From Fagopyrum homotropicum (taxonomy: Eukaryota; Streptophyta; Magnoliopsida; Caryophyllales; Polygonaceae): 64,000 nucleotides of DNA. The notes beneath the pieces are model-generated. The model had not been told where the DNA came from and ran no database searches. It worked only from the letters and a program-made list of their open reading frames with translations. Shown here piece after piece: positions 20,315 to 32,536 of the stretch; the first letter of the stretch is position 1; each line of letters starts with the position of its first letter. Made by a program: the position numbers and the translations under genes. The stretch covers positions 15,987,447-16,051,446 of the forward strand of contig BSWB01000005.1 in the NCBI GenBank assembly GCA_033239125.1, read 5' to 3'.

Positions 20315-20801
20315 TGGTCCTGCAAGGCTGAGAGAAGGCATCCCCTATCATCCAATCAAATCCACATTCTCTCCCATACTCTCAACAAGAAGATTCTCTT
20401 GGAGAAGCTACCATTGAAGGAGGAAGAAGAGCACCATTGGAGAAGAGGAGAAGAACACACCATTGCTAGCACTTGATAGGTTTTGTAGTGAAGAATTTCG
20501 GAATCGTTTTCTAGGGTTGTAAGAATCGATTAAACCTTCTTTTGGAAGGGTTGTGAGTCTTTCTAATCTAAATTTCAGCTTGGTTTTGTTTGCTTCACTT
20601 ATTCATCTCTTTCTTTTCATTATCTTGCAAATGGAAGCCATGATTTTATGCTTGATGATTTCGATTGTTATGATGCATGTTGTAGGCTAAATAGATGCGA
20701 TTCTAGGGTAAGGAAAGGATGGTTATGGCTAAGACTATGATAGGATGAACTTAGATTTGCCTTGGATTGCTTGCTTTCTTGAACGAAGTCACTGCTATAG
20801 T

Positions 20802-20858
20802 CCACGGTTAGTTCTTGCCCTTCCACGGCCGTGGAAATGGTAGAACAACCCGTGGTTT
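20802..20858. promoter_or_regulatory. Second palindromic cassette (A 5' LTR)
   Basis: TTCCACGGCCGTGGAA (20821-20836) is flanked by CCACGGTTAGTTCTT and AGAACAACCCGTGGTTT. These outer arms pair as ACGGTT/AACCCGTG and GTTCT/AGAAC. It lies about 520 bp downstream of TATA. The 3' LTR copy is at 30181-30237. Confidence 0.65.
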
Positions 20859-21691
20859 CCCTGGTTCGATGGATCTAAGTACTAGATTGTTAGAATGTTG
20901 AAATCCTAGTGTTTGTTGAGTTAAATCTATCCTAGGGTGACCTAGTGTTAGCAACTAAGTGTTAGAAGAGACCTACCCGGTGATTCTTACTCTTAGATTT
21001 CAAGGATGACAAACTCTAGGTAGTGGTGAGCCTCATAAGCCGCCATTGGACTAAGTGTTCTAGGATAGTTGTTTTGGACTAACCCTTTCGAGACTTACCC
21101 GGTGAGGATAGGTTAGATCCCTAGGTGACAATCCGGTTTGTGTAGAATTCCATCCCTTAGGCTCTTTGAGACTTACCCGGTGATGAGACCTTAGGAACGG
21201 ACTAGTGGACCATGAGACCTACCCGGTGATTGATCCCAATCTCGAAACACTTACTCCCAATTATCATAGTTAATCCAAGGAATGAATAGATAGCTTGAGT
21301 CCTATGCCGTAACCGGAATTTCCAACCCCTAGAATCCACTTTTCTCTTTTGATCTCGCATCTCGTTTTAGTTTGTTTGTTTGTGTTGAATTGTTAGCTTA
21401 GTTGATTGCTTATTTCGCACGATTTGTGATCCTTGATTGATCACCTAAAAACCCACCAAAAAACATTGAGATTTTCATTTCTTTATTTCTTTCTCTATTC
21501 TTAACCTAGATCTTCACTAAACTTAATCATAAATCGAATCAATCTCACCTTAGTCTTTGTGTTCGACCTCGGAATACTATCCCTACTACAAACGTCGCGT
21601 ACACTGCGGGTTCGCTAGGAGTTAGGAGAAATATAACGAGTTTATAAATTGTAAGACTTTTGCGCATCTATTCCTAGACGTAACAAGTTTT

Positions 21692-21709
21692 TGGCGCCGT
21701 TGCCTGGGA
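21692..21709 (+). other. Primer binding site, tRNA-Asp type (A)
   Basis: TGGCGCCGTTGCCTGGGA differs from the B site by one base (G to T). It starts six bases after the LTR end. Confidence 0.85.
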
Positions 21710-21825
21710 CTAGGTCTAGGTTGAGTCTTTTTGTGATTGTTTATAGTGTAGGTCTTTCTTGTTGCCTTTCATCTCTTTTTGGTTTGTGTCTTTGCTTTTC
21801 AGGACATCTCTAATTCTTTAGGTGT

Positions 21826-22119
21826 ATTCGAAGATCTCGTGGCAAGGATTTAGCTCCATTCGATCCCGAACCGGAGAAAACCCTTAGATCTAGATCCAAG
21901 AGCATTAAAAAAGGGAAAGAGATGGCCGGAAGAGATCTCCAAGCTGAGTTGGAAGAGGCTTTAGAGCAAATTAGGATAAGAGATGAAGCTTTGGAGAATG
22001 AAAGGAGACTTGCCAATGAGAGGCAAGAGGCAACTAGGAGGGAGATTGAAGAGATTAGGCAAGCTCTTGTGCAAAGAGAGCTTAATCATCAACAACCTCC
22101 ACCTCCACCACAACCGTAA
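21826..22119 (+). pseudogene. Gag N-terminus of element A, start codon lost
   Basis: The codon matching B's gag ATG is ATT (21826-21828). The next in-frame ATG is at 21922 (MAGRDLQAELEEALEQ), which opens the Glu/Arg-rich coiled-coil-like segment. A TAA at 22117-22119 stops the frame after the proline run. The frame continues after it. Confidence 0.8.
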
Positions 22120-25100
22120 CCGGAGGCGGTTAATATACGAGTTGTGCACATTGCCATTGGAGAGCCACAAACGTTGGGGCAACGTATGGATCCGGCACAA
22201 AGAGCACACCGCCCGGGTGTGAACTTAGGAGATCCCGCAGCCCATGATTATGAACTCCGCCCTCAAGTTCTACAAATGATCCGGCATAATCAATTTGGAG
22301 GGATGGAAGGAGAGTCTCCCCATCAACACTTGATGAACTATGAGATCTTGATGGAGACTCTTAGACCGCCTAGATTGGAGAACAACAACCATAAGCTTAG
22401 GGCTTTTTCCTTCTCTCTTAAGGACAAGGCCTTAGCTTGGTATCAATCTATTCCACAAGGGCGAGTGAGTACTTGGGAGGAGATGACAACCGAGTTTTTA
22501 ACTAAGTTCTTCCCACCTTCCAAGACTACCGAGTTAAGAGGAAAGATCAATGCCTTCGTGATGAAGGATAGAGAGAGTTTATTCAAGTCTTGGGAGAGAT
22601 TCAAGGACCTTCTCCTAGATTGTCCGCACCATGGTATACCAAAAATTGAGCTATTTGAAATCTACTTCAAAGGACTTGATGAAGATAGCCAATTCAAGCT
22701 CCAATCTTTTTCCGGTGGAACTTTCATGGAAAAGCATGTGGATGAAACTTGGGAGTTTGTAGAGAAACAAGCTCTAGTGATTGAGAAGTACTCCCATAGG
22801 AAGAGTGAAGGGAGGAAGGTGGGAGCATATGAGGTGAGTGAAGTCACCATGAGCAATTTCAAGCTTGACGCCATCAACAACAAGCTAAAGTCTTTGAGGG
22901 AGTTGTGTGCTACAACTTTGAAGAACCAAGCAACCCCTCAAGTGCAAGTGCAAGCAAACTTGTCTTCCAAGGAGGAAGATGTGAATTACATGGGAAGGGG
23001 CAATTACAACAACTACCAAGGCCCAAGGAACTTCAACAACAACCGGCAATTCAACAATTACCGGCCCAACCATAACCATCCCGGGTTCTCCTATTCTAAC
23101 CCGGATGGAGCCTTGAACCCTCCCGCTTCCACAAGCACAACTCCACCACCAAAGGCTTCACAAGAACCTCCACCCGGATTTACTCAACCTCCAAAGGATA
23201 GAACCGAGATGATGTTTGAGCAATTGCTTGGAAGGTTGAGTGGTCTTGAGAGCACGGTGACTTCCATTTCTAAAGCTCAAAAGGTGTTGGAAGCACAAGT
23301 GTTCCAAAAAGCGGGTGAAGCTCATAGAGATCCGGGAAAGCTTCCCGGAAGAACCGAAGACAACCCAAGAGGCCAAGTGTTGGCCATTACAACGAGGAGC
23401 GGGTTGAGTATGAAGGATCCTTTGCCCAAGGAGAATGCCAAGGGAAAGCAAGTAGTGGTAGAGGAAGAGATATTGCAAGAAGATGGAGGCAAGAGCAAGG
23501 ATGTTGAGCCAACATATGTGGCACCGCCTCCATACAAACCACCGCTACCATTCCCTCAATCACGAGCAAGGGCTCACTTGGACAAACACTTTGGTAAATT
23601 CCTTGAACTTATGTCTAAATTACATATTAACATTCCGTTCATGGATGCTATCTTAGGTATGCCGGCATATGGCAAGTTCTTGAAGGAAATACTCTCCAAC
23701 AAAAGGAAGTTGGAGGAGTATGGAGAAGTAAGGATGACGAAGAGGTCCTCGGAATTGATCCAAACAATGAAGGAGGAGATGTCTCCTAAGCTAAGAGATC
23801 CGGGATCTTTTTGTGTGTCAATCGGAGTGGGAGAAGTGAAGTATGAAGCCCTTTGTGATCTTGGGGCAAGTGTGAGCATCATACCGCTTGCACTTTGCAA
23901 CAAGGTTGGGCTAGGAGAGCCTAAACCGGTCAAGATGACCCTTTACATGGCGGACCGCTCTATTACTCACCCGGTTGGGATATTGGAAGACATACCGGTG
24001 CAACTCGGGAAGTTCTATGTGCCAATTGATTTTGTTGTCTTGGACATCCCGACGGATTATCCGGTTCCCATCATCTTAGGGAGACCTTTCCTAGACACTT
24101 TCGGATGCTTGGTGGATTGTAAAAATGGAATTCTCTCCTTCAACATTGGAGAAGAGAACATCAAGTTCAAGCTGTCCACAATGATGAAAGGGCCAACCCT
24201 TGATGAGGATGTATTCAACATAGTCGAGCAAGAGGAGTCTAGAGAAGTTGTGAGCTCGATCTTGATCAAGGACCCCTTGGAGAAGGTTCTTAGTTTAAGT
24301 TTGATGGAAGAAGGTGATGAGGAGGCTTGCAATGAAGAAATCAAGGCCTTGGAAGCACTAGAAAAGGAGACAAGAGCTGAATTTGAGGTTCACGAAAGCA
24401 TGTTGAGCACCTGTAGGAACCACGGGCGTGGTGTGTGTTCCACGGCCGTAGAACTCTCTGGAAAGCTCCGACGAGCAAGCTTGGCAGCTTCCACGGCCGT
24501 GGATGTGCCAAGGTCCGTGGAACCAACCGTGGTTTCCCCTGAAGCAGCCCTTGTTGATGATCGAGCTTCAAGGAGCCTTGGAGAGCCTTCATTTGCTTTG
24601 GATTCATCTCAACCAACGTTATTTGGATCGTCTCCACTCGATAAAGGTCCTCCTAAACTTGAACTCAAACCCCTCCCCTCTCATTTGAAGTATGCTTTTC
24701 TTGGTGATAATTCTACATATCCGGTGATTGTGAATGCATGCTTGAATGATGATGAACTTGCTAAGTTGTTGCATGAGCTAAGATTGCATAGGAAAGCCAT
24801 TGGCTATACTATTGATGATTTAGTTGGCATTAAGCCCTCTTTGTGCATGCATAAGATATTGATGAAAGATGACCATAAACCCTCTATTGAACATCAAAGA
24901 AGATTAAATCCTATAATGAAAGAGGTGGTTAAGAAAGAGATCATTAAGTTGCTAGATGCGGGAATTATTTACCCTATCTCGGATAGTAAGTGGGTTAGTC
25001 CCGTGATTGTAGTTCCTAAGAAGGGTGGGATGACTGTAGTGACTAATGAGAACAATGAACTAATCCCAACTAGGACGGTTACGGGATGGAGGATGTGTAT

Positions 25101-26331
25101 TGACTATAGGAAGTTGAACATGGCCTCTAGGAAAGATCACTTCCCTCTCCCTTTCATTGACCAAATGCTAGAGAGGTTAGCTCAACATTCTCATTTTTGC
25201 TACTTAGATGGGTATAGTGGATTCTTCCAAATCCCTATCCACCCCAATGACCAAGAGAAAACCACATTTACATGTCCATGGGGTACTTTTGCATATAGGA
25301 GAATGCCATTTGGGTTGTGTAATGCACCCGCCACCTTCCAAAGGTGTATGATGGCTATCTTTTCGGAATACATTGAAAACATCATGGAAGTGTTTATGGG
25401 TGATTTTTCTGTTTATGGTTCTTCCTTTGATAATTGCTTAGCTAACTTGTCATTAGTATTGAAAAGATGTGAGGAGACAAATCTTGTCTTAAATTGGGAA
25501 AAATGCCACTTCATGGTAAGTGAAGGTATTGTGTTGGGACACTTGGTGTCCAACCGTGGCATTGAGGTTGATAGGGCCAAGATTGAAACGATAGAGAAGT
25601 TGCCACCACCTACCTCGGTGAAAGGGGTAAGGAGTTTCTTAGGACATGCCGGTTTCTACCGGAGGTTTATTAAAGACTTCTCTAAAATTTCTAAGCCTCT
25701 TACTAACCTACTAATGAAGGAGGTTGAGTTTGTTTTCTCCAAGGATTGCCTTGAGGCTTTTTGTAGGTTGAAGAACGCTTTGATCTCCGCACCTATCATG
25801 CAACCTCCGGATTGGAGTTTACCGTTTGAGATCATGTGTGATGCAAGTGATGTAGCCGTTGGGGCTGTTTTGGGGCAAAGGAAAGACGGGCGTACACATG
25901 CCATTTATTATGCTAGCAAGACGCTAGATGATGCCCAACTCAATTATGCTACCACCGAGAAGGAGTTACTAGCGGTTGTGTATGCATTTGAGAAGTTCCG
26001 CTCATATCTTGTTGGAGCGAAGGTCATTGTGTATACGGATCATGCTGCGATCCGTTATCTACTTTCCAAGAAGGATGCCAAGCCTAGGTTGATTCGGTGG
26101 ATCCTTCTTCTTCAAGAATTTGATTTGGAAATCCGGGACAAGAAGGGGTCCGAGAACTCTGTGGCGGATCACCTTAGTAGACTCCCACCATTGGAGCTTG
26201 AGAGAGATGACATCCCGATTGATGACTCATTCCGGGATGAGCAATTGCAAATGGTGGAGGAGTGCTTGTTCCAAGTGTCTAGAGGAAGTGAGCCATGGTA
26301 TGCCGACATTGTGAACTATCTTGTGTGTTAG
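22120..26331 (+). pseudogene. Gag-pol body of element A
   Basis: One long open frame runs from the capsid-like core (first ATG 22186) through protease (CDLGASVSIIPLALC), linker, reverse transcriptase, RNase H and the start of integrase. Gag and pol are fused in one frame; B's premature TAA is CAA here. The reverse transcriptase motif is FMGD, with the first catalytic Asp replaced by Gly at 25399-25401. It ends in TAG at 26329-26331, where B has GAG. The linker at 24418-24536 carries palindromic cassettes. Confidence 0.9.
24418..24536. repeat. Palindromic cassettes inside the PR-RT linker of A pol
   Basis: CCACGGGCGTGG-like, TTCCACGGCCGTAGAA (24438-24453) and TTCCACGGCCGTGGAT (24489-24504) occur, with a downstream AACCGTGGTTT half-site. 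The location and type match A's LTR cassettes. Confidence 0.65.
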
Positions 26332-27568
26332 GAAGTGCCTCCCGGATTGACATATGCCCAAAGAAAGAAGTTCTTCAAAGATGTGAGGCACTACTATTGG
26401 AGTGAACCACTTTTGTTCAAGAGAGGGCCGGATGGAATGTTTAGAAGATGCATACCGGATGATGAGGTGGAGAGTGTGATCCGCCATTGTCACTCCTTGC
26501 CATGTGGAGGGCATGCTAGCTCACACAAGACATGTGCGAAGGTGTTGCAATCGGGCTCTTTTGGCCAAGTTTGTTCAAGGATGTGCAAGGCTTTGTGGTA
26601 GCTTGTGATGCTTGCCAAAGGACGGGCAACATCTCAAGGAGGAATGAGATGCCCTTGAACAACATACAAGAAGTGGAAATATTTGATGTGTGGGGTGTGG
26701 ACTTCATGGGACCATTCCCTTCTTCTTGTGGCAACCTCTACATCCTATTGGTGGTTGATTATGTTTCGAGATGGGTGGAGGCAATCGCCTCTCCTACAAA
26801 TGATGCCAAGGTGGTGGTGCGGTTCTTAACCGAGTGATCTTTCCTAGGTTTGGAACACCAAGGGTGATCATAAGTGATGGAGGGAAGCACTTCACTAATA
26901 GGAACTTTAGGGCACTTTTGGCTAAGTATGGGGTGACTCATAAGGTGGCAACACCTTACCATCCCCAAACTAGTGGCCAAGTGGAGATCTCCAACCGGGA
27001 GATAAAGAGAATTCTTGAGAAGATAGTCTCTAGGACACAAAAGGATTGGGCAATGAAGCTCGATGATGCCTTGTGGGCATATAGAACCGCTTTCAAAACA
27101 CCAATTGGCACCACTCCTTATAAGTTAGTCTATGGCAAGTCTTGCCACCTTCCGGTAGAAATGAAGCATAGAGCTTATTGGGCCATTAAGTGGCTAAATT
27201 TTGACCTCAAGGAGGCCGGAGAGAAGAGGTTGCTTGATATGAACGCCCTTGAGGAGATCCGGTTGGATGCTTATGAGAATGCCCGGATCTACAAGGAAAG
27301 GACCAAACGGTGGCATGACAAGCGCCTCATTCCGAAGGAGTTGAGAGAAGGCGACCTTGTCCTTCTTTTCAACTCACGGCTGCGGCTCTTCCCCGGAAAG
27401 CTAAAATCAAGATGGACCAGGCCATATGTGGTGAAGAAGATCTTCCCCCATGGAGCTATTGAGATAGGAGGGGAGCATTGTGGAGATTTCAAGGTGAACG
27501 GGCACCGGTTAAAGAAGTACATCCCGGGAGCTCCGGTGGATATGATTGCCCCACTTCACCTAGAATGA
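26332..27568 (+). pseudogene. Integrase part of element A pol, frameshifted
   Basis: The zinc region (HCHSLPCGGHA) follows the TAG. A missing T near 26554 (GGGCTCTTTTGG against B's GGGCTTCTTTTGG) and a missing C near 26827 (GGTTCTTAACC against GGTTCTTCAACC) each shift the frame. The last open part (26834-27568) has catalytic Asp and Glu segments (IISDGGKHF, QVEISNREIK) and a C-terminal module with TRPY in place of TGPY. It is non-functional. Confidence 0.88.
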
Positions 27569-29249
27569 GACGCCCCCGAGTTTGGTCAAGCTAATGACCT
27601 TAAAGAAGCACTTGGTGGGAGGCAACCCATTGGTAACGTTTTCCCTTTTTCGTTTTTGTTTTTGTTTTTGATTTTTCTGTTTTTGTGTGTTTGGTGTGCT
27701 TTGTGTGTGTGCTAGAGTCTTGGTAGCATTGGAAGCCTTGCATGGCATGTGAATGATGATGATGAACCCATCATCAATTATGGGTGGAGCGGATGCGGAA
27801 CTTGGACAGCTAGCGGTGCCTAGCGCGGGTCCCGACGCCTTGATGAACACTTAGAGCTCTCTACCATCGTTGATAGGATCATTCACCATCAATCCACTTG
27901 AGAAATCCCAAATACCATAGCAAACCATTTTTTTTACATTGTGAGAACCTTCTTTCACTCTTCTTTACTTCATTACCACATTAGGGACAATGTGTTTCTA
28001 AGTATGGGGTGGGGTTCGCATGATTTTTTTCATGATTAGCATTTAGGGTAGTTTAATATTATCACATGTCTTGCATTGTATATACTCATTTCGAAAAATT
28101 CAAAAAAAAAATCAGAAAATTTAAAAAATTTTGTGCTTTCTAGGCTTGGATATGACCCTAATGATGAATCTTGTCTTGTGGATTGGCTTTGGATGGCCTT
28201 ATGTGTTAAATTGATGAATAGCATATGTGGACTTGAAGCACTTATCTTGAATCCCATGAATGGATTGTGATCATGATGCTTGCCTTGATTGGATTGAGTA
28301 TTGAAAATCGAAATTACATGCTAGTTCTTGCACATCATCTAGGAATGAATGAGGCAATTCATCTTTCTCTACTTCTCATCTTGATCATGATGTTTGAGCA
28401 CCTCAATTGATATAAATTTGACCTCTTTTGACCCATCCGGGAATAGGAGCATGTTAGTGTGTTGATGAGTGTGAAAAGCAAGTGTGGGGTGAAGATGTTG
28501 ATGAAAGAATGTCATGAATAAAATGCTGAATTTGTTGTGAAAGTGTAGACAAAAATATAGGTTTGGGGACGTTGGTTTAAATGACGAGTAACTCGGCACC
28601 ATTCACATAATCGGGTGTTTGTGCCTTGCCAAAGTCAAATAAACCAATAGTCCTAACGAGCTTTGGTACGTGTGCCCGGTGTGGATGCACCTCGAAAAAT
28701 AGAAAAAACCCGAGGACGGCTAATCACCAAGGTTTCGGCTTTTGTACACCAATGTCATTGTCTCAAAAATAAGTGAAAGAAAAAGAAAAGAAAAAAAAGA
28801 TGGAGAAAATATACACTTGTGGGAAGTTGATCGAGGACAAAATTGTGGAGTTAGTTCCATTCCCGGATTAGCATCACATAGCCTAGAAAAATCCCCACCT
28901 AATCACAACGTTTCTTGGCCTTTTATTTCACAAGACCTTATGACCTATTTGCATGTTTGTAAAACTTAGTAATCTAGATTGGATATGCTCTTGATCATCT
29001 TGACTTCTTCATTTTTACATTTCATGCATGCTTTCGAGTTAAGTACAATTGTCTTTCTGTGCCTTCATTTATTTGATACATGATTGCTTATCCATTGCCA
29101 TGAAACATGACTATGAAGGTGATCCAATATTAGAAGCACAAGCCCAAAAAGATTTTGCCATTTTTTCTGCATACATAAATCATGTCATCTCTTAGTCTAT
29201 AGTTGGGAATTTGCTCGGGGACGAGCAAACCTTAAGTATGGGGTATTTT
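27569..29249 (+). other. 3' non-coding region of A
   Basis: The region runs parallel to that of B. It has TGGGAGGCAACCCA (27616-27629), ACATTAGGGACAATGT (27978-27993) with TAAGTATGGGGT (27999-28010), and the terminal hairpin TTTGCTCGGGGACGAGCAAA (29210-29229) with the polypurine motif before the LTR. No palindromic cassette was found here, unlike B and X, and no convincing ORF. Confidence 0.65.
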
Positions 29250-31063
29250 TGAGAACACGATTTATGACTTAGGTTTAGGTAATCATTTAGATAGATTTCT
29301 CACTCATTCATGCATGGTTTAGCACTAGTTCACGACGTTTGCACTCAATTCACGTATTTTGTCGAGATAGACGTCTACACGGACTCTTGCATTGCTTTGT
29401 AGGTATTTTGGGAGATTTAGGAGCTTCAACGATACGTTTGAGGATCGTTCATCAAGATGACACACCCTCGGACTCATTAGGATGCAAACTAGAGGCTAAG
29501 GAGGACTCATGGAACCTTGTCAACACAAGCCATGCACCAAATCATAGCTTAATGATCCAAGGCGAAGCTGAAGCACCAAACCACGGTTGCTGGCACTTCC
29601 ACGGCCGTGGAACCAACCGTGGTTTTTGCCAGACGGTTGTGACAGCTGTGCCACGATCTCATGGATCACTCTAGCAAGGTTGTAGTATAAAAGTGGTCCT
29701 GCAAGGCTGAGAGAAGGCATCCCCTATCATCCAATCAAATCCACATTCTCTCCCATACTCTCAACAAGAAGATTCTCTTGGAGAATCTACCATTGAAGGA
29801 GGAAGAAGAGCTCCATTGGAGAAGAGGAGAAGAACACACCATTGCTAGCACTTGATAGGTTTTGTAGTGAAGAATTTCGGAATCGTTTTCTAGGGTTGTA
29901 AGAATCGATTAAACCTTCTTTTGGAAGGGTTGTGAGTCTTTCTAATCTAAATTTCAGCTTGGTTTTGTTTGCTTCACTTATTCATCTCTTTCTTTTCATT
30001 ATCTTGCAAATGGAAGCCATGATTTTATGCTTGATGATTTCGATTGTTATGATGCATGTTGTAGGCTAAATAGATGCGATTCTAGGGTAAGGAAAGGATG
30101 GTTATGGCTAAGACTATGATAGGATGAACTTAGATTTGCCTTGGATTGCTTGCTTTCTTGAACGAAGTCACTGCTATAGTCCACGGTTAGTTCTTGCCCT
30201 TCCACGGCCGTGGAAATGGTAGAACAACCCGTGGTTTCCCTGGTTCGATGGATCTAAGTACTAGATTGTTAGAATGTTGAAATCCTAGTGTTTGTTGAGT
30301 TAAATCTATCCTAGGGTGACCTAGTGTTAGCAACTAAGTGTTAGAAGAGACCTACCCGGTGATTCTTACTCTTAGATTTCAAGGATGACAAACTCTAGGT
30401 AGTGGTGAGCCTCATAAGCCGCCATTGGACTAAGTGTTCTAGGATAGTTGTTTTGGACTAACCCTTTCGAGACTTACCCGGTGAGGATAGGTTAGATCCC
30501 TAGGTGACAATCCGGTTTGTGTAGAATTCCATCCCTTAGGCTCTTTGAGACTTACCCGGTGATGAGACCTTAGGAACGGACTAGTGGACCATGAGACCTA
30601 CCCGGTGATTGATCCCAATCTCGAAACACTTAATCCCAATTATCATAGTTAATCCAAGGAATGAATAGATAGCTTGAGTCCTATGCCGTAACCGGAATTT
30701 CCAACCCCTAGAATCCACTTTTCTCTTTTGATCTCGCATCTCGTTTTAGTTTGTTTGTTTGTGTTGAATTGTTAGCTTAGTTGATTGCTTATTTCGCACG
30801 ATTTGTGATCCTTGATTGATCACCTAAAAACCCACCAAAAAACATTGAGATTTTCATTTCTTTATTTCTTTCTCTATTCTTAACCTAGATCTTCACTAAA
30901 CTTAATCATAAATCGAATCAATCTCACCTTAGTCTTTGTGTTTGACCTCGGAATACTATCCCTACTACAAACGTCCCGTACACTGCGGGTTCGCTAGGAG
31001 TTAGGAGAAATATAACGAGTTTATAAATTGTAAGACTTTTGCGCATCTATTCCTAGACGTAAC
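29250..31063 (+). repeat. 3' LTR of element A
   Basis: The LTR begins TGAGAACACG (a T-to-G change from the 5' LTR) and ends CGTAAC without the usual final A. Immediately after it the 70-bp duplicated X sequence begins. Confidence 0.93.
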
Positions 31064-31133
31064 CTCTTCCCAAGCCCGCCCTAGTGAACCACCATCACCA
31101 CCACATCCTAGAATCCCTACCATACATGAGAAC
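31064..31133 (+). repeat. Right copy of the 70-bp duplication flanking element A
   Basis: The sequence matches 19801-19870 with one C-to-G mismatch. It starts CTCTTCCC and ends GAGAAC. X's env-like frame continues from its end. Confidence 0.9.
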
Positions 31134-31892
31134 TATCTCAATGCTTTAGCAAAGATCGAGAAGAGACCGATCATAGGACCTAGGTACCTTTTGCTTGAGG
31201 AGTTAGAGCCACTTAATGTGGTGAATGACTTGACATGGCTTTTGGATAGGGTTGGACTGATTGTTTTCTCCGCTATTCAAACGGATGCTTATGAGGAGAT
31301 TACGAGGGAGTTTGTTACTTCCTTCGAGCATAGTGCCGTCGATAGGACGGTGTCTTTTAGGTTGATGGAGACGGATTATGAGTTCTCGATCCTGCAGTTT
31401 GGAACCTTCTTTGGGTTCCATGAGACCTTTAATGGTCGTTTTCCTAGCGGTGTATACGCTAAGGACTTTTGGAGAGAGATAACAATGGTTAATGCTAGTG
31501 AGGATCGTTGGCAACCGGCCGACACCAAGGCTAAGCTCATCTACCACTTAGCCTTGAAGATAGCTCATAGGGTCCTTTTCGAGTGTCTATTCCCTAGGAC
31601 CGAGATCCCACAAAAGATAAAGAGCGATGAGCTATTCCTTCTCTATTGCATGCTCCACGGTAGACCTGCTGACTGTGCTACCCTCTTAGCCTCCACCATG
31701 AGTAAACTGAAAAACAAGAGGGCCGGGAACATTGGGTATGGTGGGATGGTTACCCACATTGCTACGCAGCTCGGGATTGATTACTCTGCTTGCACTAGGA
31801 TAGCGGCGAGACCTTTGGGTCTCAATAGCCTTATGACTAGGGGTATTATCTTTCCTAGACATCGTGGTCCGCCTACCGCTGGTATGCCATAG
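31134..31892 (+). pseudogene. Env-like (Athila ORF-1-like) ORF of X, main domain
   Basis: This continues the frame that starts at 19748. It includes LAKIEKRPIIGPRYLLLEEL, then a central region with LKIAHRVLFECLFPRTEIPQ and DELFLLYCMLHGR. That pattern fits the third ORF of Athila elements (Pfam family ATHILA ORF-1). The family is sometimes called envelope-like, but its function is unproven. No clear transmembrane helix is seen here. A TAG at 31890-31892 breaks the frame. Confidence 0.75.
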
Positions 31893-32536
31893 GAGGATAG
31901 AGGAGGTAGGGGCATTCTTTGGATTCCCGAGTATTCCATTATGGTCGGGCACCATAATTGGAAGGATACATTCGCTCTATGCATGAGAATAGGCTAGCAT
32001 CGCCTCCATATGTTCCGGATGAGCCTCCAGCTGCGGTTGTTGAGAAGGAGATGGGAGTAGGAGATGATTTTGAGGGAGAAGGTGATGAGCAGGACTTTGG
32101 CACTTTTCCGGATCAGCCGGACACCTTCCCGGATTTACCTAGGCAGTCTCCCCGCCCTTCTAGACCCTCCGGTGCTTCTTCCTCTCGCCGTGCTAGTGTG
32201 AGCGAGAGGCCGACTTGGATGGACACTCATCCAGCTTGGTACAGAGCGCAACCGGAGTGGATGGGAGCTCCACCCACTTGGTATGCACATCTACTAGCAG
32301 CACCAGCTCCACAGGATGCACCAGCTTGGTATGGTCAGCCGCCGGCATGGTACGAGCAGTTACCGGCATGGGCCAACGATCTATCTAGGAGAGTAGGTGA
32401 TTTGGAGATCCATCGGGACCAGCAGGAGACATGGAGACAGGAGCATGACGAGATGATGAGCGACATATACCGCCAGCAGTTTGGGCGGTACTATAGCCAT
32501 GACTTCCGCCCGTTTCCACCACCACCGCCTCCGTAG
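31893..32536 (+). pseudogene. Env-like ORF of X, proline-rich C-terminal tail
   Basis: The frame past the TAG stays open to about 31995. A frameshift near 31975-31990 moves it to the frame ending at 32536. The tail is acidic, then carries repeated P-[AT]-W-[YM] units (HPAWY, PPTWY, APAWY, PPAWY, LPAW), and ends in polyproline. It is likely the natural C-terminus of the same protein. Confidence 0.65.

Larger units (their letters stand above)
19871..21685 (+). repeat. 5' LTR of element A
   Basis: The LTR begins TGATAACACG and ends GACGTAACA before the primer site. It shares layout with the solo LTR at 131-1963: cassette, TATA, second cassette, and four ACCCGGTGA repeats between about 20973 and 21230. 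Confidence 0.95.
19871..31063 (+). mobile_element. Athila-type Ty3/gypsy element A, inactivated
   Basis: The LTRs at 19871-21685 (1,815 bp) and 29250-31063 (1,814 bp) differ at about 13 positions by eye. The internal domain has a tRNA-Asp primer site and a gag-pol frame closely related to B. Disabling changes are a lost start ATG, two nonsense codons, two 1-base deletions in integrase, and FMGD in the reverse transcriptase. There is no env-like ORF. The 3' LTR lacks its final A, and its start is TGAGAACACG instead of TGATAACACG. It is inserted in the env-like ORF of X. Confidence 0.95.
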
